This document shows, in pieces, positions 26,201-34,554 of a stretch of 64,000 nucleotides of DNA. Below the pieces are notes generated by a model. That model was not told the DNA's origin. It ran no database searches and saw only the letters and a program-made list of their open reading frames with translations. Both the position numbers and the translations under genes were made by a program. The DNA is taken from NCBI RefSeq assembly GCF_009846755.1, contig NZ_AQOR01000001.1, positions 186,001 to 250,000 of the forward strand. Reading direction: 5' to 3'. Within the stretch, counting starts at the first letter, position 1; each line of letters opens with the position of its first letter. The DNA comes from Alcanivorax sp. S71-1-4. Lineage in GTDB: Bacteria > Pseudomonadota > Gammaproteobacteria > Pseudomonadales > Alcanivoracaceae.

Positions 26201-26878
26201 ATGACAATGCAGAATGTGGTGGCGATTCCGGCCAATCCGGCGCTTGTGAACAGCACAGAGGATTTCCTGCGCGCCGTTTCCCACGGCGGCAATGGCGCCG
26301 AGGCCTTCATCACCATGGTGGATCGCCTGACCGACCGCATGCTCGGCCTGTTCCTGCTGGAGCCGGCGGAGATGGCGCAGATTTCATCCGGCCAGCGCAA
26401 AGTGATCGACTTTGCCGTGACCACCGCCAGCAAGGCGTCGCACATGCTGACGCGGCAGATCTACAAGAAGACCACCAATGCCGAATTCGCGCCGATCGTG
26501 CGCAACGTCGAGGCGATGTACTGGCCGGCGGGTGACGACAACGATCAGCAGGCGCAGATCAGCTTCCCGGTCGATGCGGCGTTTGCGGACGATTTTCGCC
26601 GTGCCGCCGACGCCTGCCTGGCAGGGCGTGGGCAGGAAGAAGTGACGCTGGTGACACGCGTGATGGATCAGCTCAACGACGCCATCCTTGACAACATCTT
26701 CGTGGCCCAGACGCGACTGGTAAAAATCGGCTTCGTGACCCAGAAAGCCCTGAACGTGGGCATCGAAGGCAGCCGCAAGGCGGTGCGTGCCGTGAACGCC
26801 AAGGTGCTGCGCGGCCTGAGCAACGAAGAACTCAAACTGTTCATGCGCCATTACGGCCAGATCATCAAGCAGCGTTAA
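26201..26878 (+). CDS. conserved-looking helical protein, unknown
   Basis: A 225-residue soluble protein with no family I recognise. It is mostly helical, with a basic second half (NVGIEGSRKAVRAVNAKVLRG) and the C-terminal helix LKLFMRHYGQIIKQR. There is no signal peptide, transmembrane helix or metal motif. ATG 26201 has a weak GGGGAC ribosome site; ATG 26207 is an alternative. Its TAA stop overlaps the stop of the convergent NRDE gene within TTAA. Coding statistics look normal for the neighbourhood, so it is a real gene of unknown role. Confidence 0.6.
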   Translation: MTMQNVVAIPANPALVNSTEDFLRAVSHGGNGAEAFITMVDRLTDRMLGLFLLEPAEMAQISSGQRKVIDFAVTTASKASHMLTRQIYKKTTNAEFAPIVRNVEAMYWPAGDDNDQQAQISFPVDAAFADDFRRAADACLAGRGQEEVTLVTRVMDQLNDAILDNIFVAQTRLVKIGFVTQKALNVGIEGSRKAVRAVNAKVLRGLSNEELKLFMRHYGQIIKQR

Positions 26879-27639
26879 ACCCGCTTGCCCTCGCGGCTGT
26901 CCCGTGGCGCGCCCTGCGGCGTGCCGTCGGGCTGCCAGCCCTGTTCCAGCAACGTCACTTCTCCGTCCAGGCCCAGCCGCACGGCACTGCTGGCCCGCGT
27001 GCCGTATTGCGGTGAGCGGATGAAGATCGGCGCCACCAGCCGCTCCAGCTCCGGGCCCACGCCAGTGTCCGGCAAATGGTCATCTTCCGGTCGCCAGTCG
27101 TCATGCAGCAGCGCCAGCAGGTGCTCAGGCCTGGCCTCGCCCTGCCCCACGTGCGCCAGTTTTTCCTTGCCGCGCGTCACCTTCGGCCAGGGCGTGTCCA
27201 GCAGGCCGTTGCTCAGGCCGTGTACGCCGGGTGCTACCGGTTGCGGCGCGGCGCCGCGGTTGCTGAGATACCAGAGCTGGTCGCCGTCGCCGACCAGCAG
27301 GTTGAAGGGGCGGTAGGCATCCTGTTGTTCAGCAATGCGGGCGGCATAGTCCGACGGCGTTTCCCGGCCTTGCAGGAAGTGCAGCGGCAGGTCGCCGCGT
27401 GAGCGGGCTGCGTCGGAGACGCGTTCGGCCACCGGCTCGCGGAAATTGGTCACGGCGGCGAACCGGCCCTCACGGGTCACGCCCAGCCAGGTGCCACCGG
27501 CGCTCAGATCCAGGCCACAGAAAACGCCCCCGCGCCAGCGCGCGGCCTCGGCGGGGCGATGATGGAACTCATCGCGGTTGGCGGCCACCAATAGCGGGTA
27601 GCGAGGGTGGCTCTGCCAGGCGAACAGAATGATGCACAT
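26875..27639 (-). CDS. NRDE family protein (TANGO2-like)
   Basis: A 254-residue protein starting MCIILFAWQSHP, with the family signature ANRDEFHHRPAE (NRDE at residues 21-24). Further family segments are GGTWLGVTREGRFAAVTNFR and LSNGLLDTPWPKVTRGK. Cys2 would become the N-terminal nucleophile if Met is removed, as in Ntn-hydrolase-like folds. Eukaryotic TANGO2 has been linked to heme or lipid handling; the bacterial role is unsettled. The gene is divergent from the TSUP transporter and overlaps the stop of its convergent neighbour by four bases. Confidence 0.9.
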   Translation of the reverse strand: MCIILFAWQSHPRYPLLVAANRDEFHHRPAEAARWRGGVFCGLDLSAGGTWLGVTREGRFAAVTNFREPVAERVSDAARSRGDLPLHFLQGRETPSDYAARIAEQQDAYRPFNLLVGDGDQLWYLSNRGAAPQPVAPGVHGLSNGLLDTPWPKVTRGKEKLAHVGQGEARPEHLLALLHDDWRPEDDHLPDTGVGPELERLVAPIFIRSPQYGTRASSAVRLGLDGEVTLLEQGWQPDGTPQGAPRDSREGKRV

Positions 27640-27716
27640 GCGGGGAATCCGGTCTGCTGGGGTGCATTACATTGGGACAGCGCCTAGCATAGCACCCTCG
27701 GCAGAGGGAGGTCGGC

Positions 27717-28520
27717 GTGGCGCTTGAGTTGGTCCCGGTTTATGTATTGCTGGGTGTGTTGTCCGGTCTGCTTGGCGGTGCTTTGGGCCTGGGTGGCGGG
27801 GTGGTTATCGTGCCCGGCCTGCTGCTGGTGTTTCACCTGCGCGGCCTGACCGAGAACATGGCGCAACTGGCGGTGGCCACGTCGCTGGCCACCATCATTG
27901 TCACCTCCGTGGGTGCGGTGCGGGCGCATCACCAGCGCGGCAGCCTGCGCTGGCCGCTGGTGTACCGGCTCAGTGGCGGTATCGTGGTCGGCGCGTTTGC
28001 CGGTGCCTTCATTGCGGACTGGTTGTCCGGCCCCCGACTGACGCAACTGTTTGGCGTGTTTGCCGTGCTGGTGGCGATCCAGATGATGACCAGCAGTTGG
28101 CGCAAAATCCCCGAAGGGCTGCCCGAACGGGTGCCGGGCACGCCGGTACTGATGGCGGCCGGGGGTGGCATCGGCCTGGTGTCGAGCCTGTTCGGCATCG
28201 GCGGCGGTTCGCTGACGGTGCCTTTCATGAATGCCTGTCGCGTGCGCATGCAGGAAGCGGTGGCGGTGTCCTCCGCCTGCGGCTTGCCGATTGCGCTGGC
28301 CGGCTGTATCGGTTTTATCATCGCGGGCTGGGATAATCCGCACCTGCCGCCGGGCAGTCTCGGCTATGTGTATCTGCCCGCCGCGGTGGGCATCGGCATC
28401 GCCAGCTACCCGATGGCACGTGTTGGCGCGGGGCTGGCGCATCGTCTGCCGGCGGCGACACTGAAACGTATTTTTGCCGTTGTACTCTGTGTGATTGGCG
28501 TGCGCCTGGCGCTGGGCTGA
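27717..28520 (+). CDS. TSUP family anion exporter (TauE/SafE)
   Basis: A 267-residue inner-membrane protein with about eight hydrophobic helices in two homologous halves. Each half starts with the family glycine motif: [15 protein letters not shown] near residue 22 and [15 protein letters not shown] in the second half. TSUP members export or import sulfite, sulfoacetate and related organosulfur anions; the substrate here is unknown. The start is GTG 27717 behind a GAGGGAGG ribosome site. It lies 43 bp upstream of lgt. Confidence 0.88.
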   Translation: MALELVPVYVLLGVLSGLLGGALGLGGGVVIVPGLLLVFHLRGLTENMAQLAVATSLATIIVTSVGAVRAHHQRGSLRWPLVYRLSGGIVVGAFAGAFIADWLSGPRLTQLFGVFAVLVAIQMMTSSWRKIPEGLPERVPGTPVLMAAGGGIGLVSSLFGIGGGSLTVPFMNACRVRMQEAVAVSSACGLPIALAGCIGFIIAGWDNPHLPPGSLGYVYLPAAVGIGIASYPMARVGAGLAHRLPAATLKRIFAVVLCVIGVRLALG

Positions 28521-28563
28521 TCGGATCCGGCCGGGACACCCGGCCCCTGCAAGGACAAGTGCT

Positions 28564-29370
28564 ATGCTGCAATACCCGGAAATTGATCCGGTGGCGATTG
28601 CCATCGGGCCGCTTCAGGTTCACTGGTATGGGTTGATGTACCTGTTCGGCTTTGTCGCCGCCTGGTGGCTGGGTACCCGGCGTGCCGCGCGTCCCGGTAG
28701 CGGCTGGACCGCGCAGCAGGTCAGTGACCTGGTGTTCTACAGCGCGCTGGGCGTGATTGTCGGCGGGCGCGTGGGTTACACGCTGTTCTACAACTTCTCC
28801 GGTTTCCTCAATGACCCGGTCAGCCTCGTCAAGCTGTGGCAGGGCGGCATGTCTTTCCATGGCGGCGCCCTGGGGGTGCTGGTTGCATTCGGAGTGTTTG
28901 CGCGCAAGGCCGGCAAGCGTTACTTCGAGGTGGCGGATTTCATTGTGCCGATGGTGCCGATCGGCCTGTGCGCCGGCCGCATCGGCAACTTCATCAATGG
29001 TGAACTCTGGGGGCGGGTGACGGACGTGCCCTGGGCGATGGTGTTTCCCAATGACCCGTCGCAGCTTGCCCGCCATCCGTCCCAGCTCTACCAGTCGCTG
29101 ATGGAAGGGCTGTTGTTGTTCATCGTGCTGTGGCTGTATTCCGCCAGGCCGCGTCCGGCGGGCGCGGTAACCGGGCTGTTTGGCGTGGGTTATGGCACTG
29201 CCCGTATCATCGGCGAGTTCTTCCGTCAGCCGGACGCCCACATCGGTTTTATCGCGTTTGACTGGCTGACCATGGGCATGCTGCTCAGCACACCGATGGT
29301 CATCATTGGCCTCGGCATGATGGCCTGGGCCTACAAGAAAAACCCGGTGCCGGGAGCGGTGACACGATGA
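28564..29370 (+). CDS. lgt: prolipoprotein diacylglyceryl transferase
   Basis: A 268-residue integral membrane enzyme that transfers diacylglycerol from phosphatidylglycerol to the lipobox cysteine, the first step of lipoprotein maturation. The Lgt signature [14 protein letters not shown] lies near residues 139-152. The essential [10 protein letters not shown] segment and a C-terminal GRRF-like [13 protein letters not shown] are also present. ATG 28564 is chosen over upstream in-frame codons because it gives the family start [16 protein letters not shown]. The stop overlaps the thyA start (ATGA), the usual lgt-thyA coupling. Confidence 0.95.
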   Translation: MLQYPEIDPVAIAIGPLQVHWYGLMYLFGFVAAWWLGTRRAARPGSGWTAQQVSDLVFYSALGVIVGGRVGYTLFYNFSGFLNDPVSLVKLWQGGMSFHGGALGVLVAFGVFARKAGKRYFEVADFIVPMVPIGLCAGRIGNFINGELWGRVTDVPWAMVFPNDPSQLARHPSQLYQSLMEGLLLFIVLWLYSARPRPAGAVTGLFGVGYGTARIIGEFFRQPDAHIGFIAFDWLTMGMLLSTPMVIIGLGMMAWAYKKNPVPGAVTR

Positions 29371-30200
29371 AACAGTACCTTGACCTGCTGCGCCATGTGC
29401 GCGACCACGGTGTGGAAAAAAGTGACCGCACCGGCACCGGCACGCGTGCCGTGTTCGGCTACCAGATGCGCTTTGATCTGGCCGCCGGTTTCCCGGTCAC
29501 GACGACGAAAAAACTGCACCTGAAATCCATCATTCATGAACTGCTGTGGTTCCTGGCGGGTGATACCAATATTGGTTACCTGAAGGATAACGGCGTTTCC
29601 ATCTGGAACGAGTGGGCCACCGCGGACGGCGAGCTGGGGCCGGTCTACGGCGAGCAGTGGCGCAGCTGGAAAACCCACGATGGGCGCGTGATCGACCAGA
29701 TCAGCGACGTGCTGGCAGAGATCCGTCGCAACCCGGACTCACGCCGGCTGGTGGTGTCCGCCTGGAACCCGGCGGTGCTGCCGGACCCGAGCCTGCCGCC
29801 GGACCGCAACGCGGCCCTGGGTCGCCAGGCGCTGCCGCCGTGTCACTGCCTGTTCCAGTTCTACGTCGCGGACGGCAAGTTGTCCTGCCAGCTTTACCAG
29901 CGCAGCGGCGATATCTTTCTTGGCGTGCCGTTCAACATCGCCTCCTACAGCCTGCTCACGCTGATGATGGCGCAGGTGTGTGGCCTGAAGCCTGGCGAGT
30001 TTGTTCACACGCTGGGTGATGCGCACCTGTACAGCAATCACCTGGAACAGACCGCGCTGCAACTCAGCCGCGCACCCCGCCCGCTGCCGCAGATGAAGAT
30101 CAACCCGGCGGTGACCGATCTGTTCGCCTTCCGGTTTGAGGATTTCGAGCTGGTGGACTACGACCCGCACCCGCACATCAAGGCGCCGGTGGCGATCTGA
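29367..30200 (+). CDS. thyA: thymidylate synthase
   Basis: A 277-residue enzyme that methylates dUMP to dTMP with methylene-tetrahydrofolate. The catalytic Cys is C159 in [14 protein letters not shown], and the folate/dUMP segment [19 protein letters not shown] follows. The protein is 13 residues longer than the 264-residue E. coli enzyme, with the extra residues just before the active-site Cys ([15 protein letters not shown]). It is coupled to lgt by a four-base overlap and followed 15 bp later by folA, which recycles the dihydrofolate this reaction makes. Confidence 0.96.
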   Translation: MKQYLDLLRHVRDHGVEKSDRTGTGTRAVFGYQMRFDLAAGFPVTTTKKLHLKSIIHELLWFLAGDTNIGYLKDNGVSIWNEWATADGELGPVYGEQWRSWKTHDGRVIDQISDVLAEIRRNPDSRRLVVSAWNPAVLPDPSLPPDRNAALGRQALPPCHCLFQFYVADGKLSCQLYQRSGDIFLGVPFNIASYSLLTLMMAQVCGLKPGEFVHTLGDAHLYSNHLEQTALQLSRAPRPLPQMKINPAVTDLFAFRFEDFELVDYDPHPHIKAPVAI

Positions 30201-30215
30201 GCAGAGGATAACCGC

Positions 30216-30719
30216 ATGCAACTGGCACTGATCGTGGCCAAGGCCGACAACGGCTGCATCGGCCGCGACAACAAACTGCCCTGGTACCTGCCGGGCGACC
30301 TGAAATATTTCAAGCAGGCGACGCTCGGCAAGCCGATCATCATGGGGCGCAAGACCTGGGAATCACTCAAAGGCCCCCTGCCCGGCCGCACCAATATCGT
30401 TGTCACCCGTCAGGCCGGTTACCAGGCCGAGGGCGCCAAAGTGGTGCCGTCACTGGACGAAGCACTGACGCTGGCGGAGCACGTTGCGTTGATTGACGGT
30501 GCTGACGAGGCGGTGGTGATTGGTGGTGCGGAAATTTATGGCCAGGCACTGCCGCGCATCGACCGCCTGTACATCACCGAAGTGCATGCGGCGGTGGAAG
30601 GTGATGCGTTCTTTCCTGAATTTGATTCGACAGCGTGGCGCGAAATCGGCCGTGACAGCTTCAAGGCCGAGCCGCCTAACGAGTATGACTACAGCTTCGT
30701 TATCTACGAGCGTGCGTAG
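30216..30719 (+). CDS. folA: dihydrofolate reductase
   Basis: A 167-residue NADPH-dependent reductase of dihydrofolate and classical antifolate target. Motifs are GCIGRDNKLPWYLPGDLKYF (Met20-loop and catalytic acidic region), IIMGRKTWESL and GGAEIYGQALP. AGAGGA precedes ATG 30216. It is the last gene of lgt-thyA-folA. The stop codon TAG lies inside the first bases of palindromic repeat copy 2 (GTAGGG), so the C-terminus was probably reset by insertion of that element. Confidence 0.96.
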   Translation: MQLALIVAKADNGCIGRDNKLPWYLPGDLKYFKQATLGKPIIMGRKTWESLKGPLPGRTNIVVTRQAGYQAEGAKVVPSLDEALTLAEHVALIDGADEAVVIGGAEIYGQALPRIDRLYITEVHAAVEGDAFFPEFDSTAWREIGRDSFKAEPPNEYDYSFVIYERA

Positions 30720-30883
30720 GGTGGGAAGAGCCAAAGGCGAAACCCCCCGCGTCCATGCCCGTTAATCACTCCCGCAAAATCATCGAAACTGCCCTCTGCG
30801 GCGGTGGGTAGTGTCGCTGGTTTTATGTGAGCAGTGCGCAACATGGCCCCGCTGGGTTTCGCCTTTGGCTCTACCCAGCCTAC
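30716..30883 (+). repeat. 168-bp palindromic dispersed repeat, copy 2
   Basis: Same family as the elements at 21165 and 43179. It starts GTAGGGTGGGAAGAGCCAAA and ends in the matching inverted arm. The inner CGCAAAATCATCGAAA block is intact but its partner has diverged (GTCGCTGGTTTTATGTG). It begins within the folA stop codon and ends seven bases before the convergent osmC-like gene's stop. Confidence 0.82.
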
Positions 30884-30889
30884 CGCCCG

Positions 30890-31315
30890 TCACAATGGTG
30901 TAATCCGTATCTCGCTACGCACCGAGTGGCTGATAAAACACTTCTTGCGCGCCTCCCGGTGCAAGGCTTCCACCGCATCACGGTCGGGTTGCGCTTCGCC
31001 GGCGAATCTCACCAACGGCCGCAGCGCCACTGCGCGCATATACAGCACGCCCTGCTCGTCCTTGCCCAGTGTGCCCACCGGGTTGTCCTGATAGCGGCTC
31101 ACCGAATAGCCCGCGCGTGCGGCTTCGGTGACAAAGCTCAGCAGGTGGCAGCTGGCAATGGCGGCGATAAAGGCTTCTTCCGGGTCCATGAATTCGCTGG
31201 TCAGCGTGCCGTCCATGGCCTGCGTGCGCAGCACGGAGCCACTGGCCAGGCGCCAGACATAATGATCGGTATCGCTGGTGGCATCCCAACTGACGCCAAG
31301 TCGGAAGTCGGCCAT
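30890..31315 (-). CDS. OsmC family thiol peroxidase-like protein
   Basis: A 141-residue OsmC/Ohr-fold protein. Both conserved cysteines are present: C56 in IAAIASCHLLSF and C126 in ARKKCFISHSV. This supports thiol-dependent peroxidase activity on organic hydroperoxides. The family pattern of YTRATLSxC followed by a long helix is kept. It is monocistronic, convergent with folA across repeat copy 2. Whether it belongs to the Ohr or the general OsmC branch cannot be settled by eye; the YciC-like gene upstream on the same strand is 87 bp away. Confidence 0.87.
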   Translation of the reverse strand: MADFRLGVSWDATSDTDHYVWRLASGSVLRTQAMDGTLTSEFMDPEEAFIAAIASCHLLSFVTEAARAGYSVSRYQDNPVGTLGKDEQGVLYMRAVALRPLVRFAGEAQPDRDAVEALHREARKKCFISHSVRSEIRITPL

Positions 31316-31402
31316 CGTTGGTGAGGCTCCTGAAAAGGAAGAAAGAGCGATGGTAGCCAGCCAGGCCGCCAGCCGTCAGTACGCCGTTCGTCTGTACTGT
31401 AC

Positions 31403-32080
31403 TTACTCGGGGCGCCGGGCAGGCAGCAGCAGGCCGTAGTAGCGGAACACGATCACCGACATCAGCGAACTGATCAGGGTGGTGCCGATGGAGACCAGCA
31501 GGCCGCTGCCCTGGTTCTCGCCGAGCAGGGCGATCAGCACGATGGCGAGGGTATTCGACACCAGCAGGATGAGCATGAACACCATCACCACGGCCAACAG
31601 AATCTGCCACTGGTCCTGCTGGCTGCGCTGAAAGCTGGCCTGCAGGGCCTGCACCGGCGTGACATTTTCCAGCACCGCGATAAAGGGAGCCTGACACAGC
31701 CGCGCATACAGCCACACACCGGGGAAGATCAGCAACAGCATGCCGGCGTACACAGCGATGCCCAGCAACAGATAAGTCAGCAGTAACACCGGTGCAGCAC
31801 GCAGACAGAACAGCAGGCAATCGCCCAGGCCGCGCGCGCGGCCGTTCTGGATCGCCACCAGTTGCGCCATCACCGCGCCTTCGGAAAACGGCCGCAGCAG
31901 CATCAGCAACAGTGCCGACAGATGGCCGATGTGCAGGGCATCCTCGTCCATGTACAGCGCCGGGCCAACGCCCCATTGCACCAGCTCGCCGGCGATGGCG
32001 AAGGGTACGGTGACCAGGAGCAGGGCAGGCAGGTTCTGCCACCAGAAGCGCAGGCTTTCCTGAATTCGCTGGGCAATCAT
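31403..32080 (-). CDS. YciC/UPF0259-like membrane protein
   Basis: A 225-residue polytopic inner-membrane protein with about six hydrophobic helices. AVYAGMLLLIFPGVWLYARL and APFIAVLENVTPVQALQASF match the YciC/DUF975-like pattern, with the helix-breaking FPG and P.... ALxxSxxLxxG region. Function is unknown in the family. It lies between osmC-like and DUF6231-like genes on the minus strand, with 64 bp to the gene upstream. Confidence 0.65.
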   Translation of the reverse strand: MIAQRIQESLRFWWQNLPALLLVTVPFAIAGELVQWGVGPALYMDEDALHIGHLSALLLMLLRPFSEGAVMAQLVAIQNGRARGLGDCLLFCLRAAPVLLLTYLLLGIAVYAGMLLLIFPGVWLYARLCQAPFIAVLENVTPVQALQASFQRSQQDQWQILLAVVMVFMLILLVSNTLAIVLIALLGENQGSGLLVSIGTTLISSLMSVIVFRYYGLLLPARRPE

Positions 32081-32144
32081 CAGAGGTCCGCAGTGATCGG
32101 GTCAGCGGGCAAGTGTACTGGCTTGGCGCGCGGCGTGCAGCCGC

Positions 32145-32666
32145 TTACCACCAATAGCGCCCCCAGTTCTCGGGATTGGCCCAGTACTGCGGGTTGTTCC
32201 AGGCGCGCCGGAAGTTATAGGTATCCAGTTCATAGCTGTAGAGCGTCATGCTGCGCTCACCCTGCTCGAAATCCGCCTCGCGGCGCAGGCCCATGCCGAG
32301 AAAATCGTTGCGTGGCCAGCGCAGTGTGTCTGGCGCGCGCTGCGGCTGGTACAGCACCACCATGGCGTTGGTATGCAGATTGCGCAGCAGGCCGAGCAAT
32401 TCGGTGCCGTTGTCGCGGGTCATGTATTCCAGTTGATCGGCGACGATGACCAGATCGAAACGGCCAAGCCGGGCCAGCGCATCAAACGGGTCCGGTGTTT
32501 CCAGGCGGGTCAGCTGTGTGCCGTGTTCCCGGCACCACTGATCGACGACCGGCATGGGGTTGAGGCTCAAGGTGAGCAGCGTGGCGGGGCGTTGGCCGTC
32601 GAGGATCGCGGCCAGATGACGTTGCGGGCTGTCCGCCACGGGGGCGGTGGCATCAATGTGATTCAT
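32145..32666 (-). CDS. hypothetical protein, DUF6231-like
   Basis: A 173-residue soluble protein. The middle section (FDALARLGRFDLVIVADQLEYM, then LLGLLRNLHTNAMVVLYQP) looks like the second half of a degenerate SAM-methyltransferase Rossmann fold. However, I see no GxGxG motif, so catalysis is doubtful. The C-terminus is rich in aromatic residues and ends NWGRYWW. I think it matches DUF6231, from memory. ATG 32666 is preferred to upstream in-frame codons that read through the Fur-controlled hemP promoter region. It is divergent from hemP. Confidence 0.55.
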   Translation of the reverse strand: MNHIDATAPVADSPQRHLAAILDGQRPATLLTLSLNPMPVVDQWCREHGTQLTRLETPDPFDALARLGRFDLVIVADQLEYMTRDNGTELLGLLRNLHTNAMVVLYQPQRAPDTLRWPRNDFLGMGLRREADFEQGERSMTLYSYELDTYNFRRAWNNPQYWANPENWGRYWW

Positions 32667-32761
32667 GCGATGAGTGTAGCGCGCTGAATCCACGCCAGAA
32701 AACGGGACGGCGCAGTACATCACAAAAAATCACAATGGAAGTGATTGACGGCAGCCACTCT

Positions 32762-32780
32762 CATAATGATAATCATTCTC
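32762..32780 (+). promoter_or_regulatory. Fur box upstream of hemP
   Basis: CATAATGATAATCATTCTC matches the 19-bp consensus GATAATGATAATCATTATC at 17 positions. It lies 20 bp before the hemP ATG, so iron-replete cells would repress hemP and perhaps the heme gene after it. Confidence 0.85.
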
Positions 32781-32800
32781 ATCAATAGGGAGAGCCTGTC

Positions 32801-33001
32801 ATGTCGCAATCCGCCGCCGCCCCCAAGCCGCGCAGTGAATCACCCCGGCCCCGTGGCCTGTATCGCAACGTTGCCGTGCGTGATGGGCGCATCAACAGCC
32901 GGGCACTGCTGAACGAAGACGGCACCCTGTGGATTCGCCACGGCGACAGTGTCTATCAGTTGCGCCGCACTGCGGCTGGCAAGCTGATCCTGACCAAATA
33001 G
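32801..33001 (+). CDS. hemP: hemin uptake protein HemP
   Basis: A 66-residue protein with the HemP core: INSRALLNEDGTLWIRHG followed by YQLRRTAAGKLILTK. This small family is found at the head of heme-uptake operons and affects expression or function of heme receptors; the exact mechanism is not settled. A near-perfect Fur box precedes it. A heme-degrading-factor-like gene follows 227 bp later. No TonB-dependent receptor is in the window. Confidence 0.9.
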   Translation: MSQSAAAPKPRSESPRPRGLYRNVAVRDGRINSRALLNEDGTLWIRHGDSVYQLRRTAAGKLILTK

Positions 33002-33160
33002 CCATGCATTCTCTGGCGGCGGGTGGGTCAGCACCTGCCGCTGACGGCACCGGCAGGCTGCCGCAGCCAGCGAGGGATCACGCTGGCGCCTGCCCCTTGT
33101 TTCTCCCCTGACGGATCAGCCAGCCAGCGTAGCAGCCAGCCAGTCCGCCACTCAGGTGCC

Positions 33161-33180
33161 CCCGCCCGATGTTGGGCGGG
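33161..33180 (+). terminator. small hairpin between hemP and the HemS-like gene
   Basis: CCCGCCC and GGGCGGG arms face each other around GATGTT in the 227-bp gap after hemP. No T-tract follows, so it may attenuate rather than end transcription. The remainder of the gap shows nothing else coding. Confidence 0.3.
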
Positions 33181-33228
33181 TGTGCCCTGACTGACCCTGA
33201 CTGTATTCCTGTGCTGGAGGCCGAACCG

Positions 33229-34221
33229 ATGAATGCCCTGCCGAATGTGTCACTCTGGCGCATGCCCTGGCCCGCACCGCTGGGCGCCTGCGCGGCGACC
33301 CTGGGCGACCGCGTGCTGCGCTTGCAGGACGAGCCCGGCGCCATTCTGAAAGCCTTGTACCGTTTCGATCAGCTCGAAGCCGGCACACATAATCGTGCCT
33401 GCCACCTCTGGCAGACAGCCCCCTACGCCCCGCTGGAATTCCACGGCGCCGACGGCGTTGCCCGCGTGCAGCACGATGCGCTGACACTGTTGCTGTACTC
33501 CCGCCAGTGGGCGCTGGCGCTGGCCGTGCTGGCGCCGGTGGCCGGCATTGCGCCGCGCTCGCTGCTGTTTTTCGATCGGCACGGCATCCTGCTGCATCAA
33601 TTGCATGTGCCCGATGGCACGGCCGGCATGGCCTTCGAGGAGCTGGTCTGTGCCATGTTGCACCCGGATCAGCGACAACTGCCGCTGCCGCAGGCGCCTA
33701 TCGGCGACGTGGAGGTGGCACATCTGGACCTGCCGTCGCTGGAGCAGAGCTGGTCGGTGCTGCGTGAACCGCAGGAGTTTGACGCCCTGTTGCGTCGCTA
33801 CGGCGTCCGTCGCCTGCGCGCCTACCGCCAGGTGCGTGACAAGTTCGCCCGCGCTGTCAGCCTGGACAGCGTGCCGGCCCTGCTGGCACTGGCCAGCGCC
33901 CGGCAAACGCCAGTGCGCCTGTGCTGTGGCAACCGGGGCAGCGTGCAGAGCTTCGAGGGCCCGCTGAGCCTGCCTGTGTGGCAGGGCGACACCTTGTGCG
34001 TGCGCCAGCCCGGCGTGCATTTTTCGCTGGATATGCGCGAAGTGGCTTCGGTCTGGCGGGTGCGCAAGCCGGCCGCTGACAGCATTGTCACCAGCATCGA
34101 ACTGTTTGACGGGGAGGATCAGCGCGTCCTGACCCTGAGCGGCGCCAGCGGTTATGGCCGGCTGGAGTTGCCCAGCTGGCGGGCGCTGCTGGCAGACAGC
34201 CTGCTGCCCCCCGAGGCCTGA
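33229..34221 (+). CDS. HemS/HmuS-like hemin-degrading factor
   Basis: A 330-residue cytoplasmic heme-binding protein of the HemS/ChuS family with two tandem halves. The N-terminal half shows SLLFFDRHGILLHQLHVPD and the C-terminal half CCGNRGSVQSFEGPL, VHFSLDMREVASVWRVRKP and IVTSIELFD, all family segments. Members store or degrade imported heme. ATG 33229 is chosen for its CTGGAGG site; an in-frame ATG at 33169 sits inside a hairpin. It is downstream of Fur-controlled hemP, consistent with iron-starvation expression. Confidence 0.82.
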   Translation: MNALPNVSLWRMPWPAPLGACAATLGDRVLRLQDEPGAILKALYRFDQLEAGTHNRACHLWQTAPYAPLEFHGADGVARVQHDALTLLLYSRQWALALAVLAPVAGIAPRSLLFFDRHGILLHQLHVPDGTAGMAFEELVCAMLHPDQRQLPLPQAPIGDVEVAHLDLPSLEQSWSVLREPQEFDALLRRYGVRRLRAYRQVRDKFARAVSLDSVPALLALASARQTPVRLCCGNRGSVQSFEGPLSLPVWQGDTLCVRQPGVHFSLDMREVASVWRVRKPAADSIVTSIELFDGEDQRVLTLSGASGYGRLELPSWRALLADSLLPPEA

Positions 34222-34230
34222 GGGCGGGAA

Positions 34231-34554
34231 TCAGAAGCGCGCGTCGATGCGCGCCAGAATCGCCAGCACGTCCTGAATATTGCCTTCCATGCCGCGCAGC
34301 GCCTCTTCTGCCATCGGTGTCACGTCGCACTGTTGAGGCAGCGCGTGGCCGCCCTCCAGGATCGCCCGGAAACGGGCCACAAACACCCACTGCAACCACT
34401 GGGTGAAATCCATCGTGTCGGCACTGAACGGCACGCTGCTCTCGAACGCCTCGGCGGGTGGCGGCGTGCATTCCCAGGCGCCCAGGTCGCGCAGCGCCTG
34501 TTCCAGTTCATTCATCAGGCTGAGCAGGTCAAAACGGTGTTGGGTATCAGGCAT
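34231..34554 (-). CDS. yqcC: YqcC family protein (DUF446)
   Basis: A 107-residue helical protein of the YqcC family. It carries the typical LMNELEQALRDLGAWECTPP opening, then AFESSVPFSADTMDFTQWLQWVFVARF. The characteristic FxDTMxFxQWLQWVFIPRM core is recognisable. Function is unknown; in enterobacteria it is next to truC. Here it overlaps the start-proximal end of nothing but the stop of the upstream HAD gene by eight bases, so the two are translationally coupled. Confidence 0.82.
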   Translation of the reverse strand: MPDTQHRFDLLSLMNELEQALRDLGAWECTPPPAEAFESSVPFSADTMDFTQWLQWVFVARFRAILEGGHALPQQCDVTPMAEEALRGMEGNIQDVLAILARIDARF

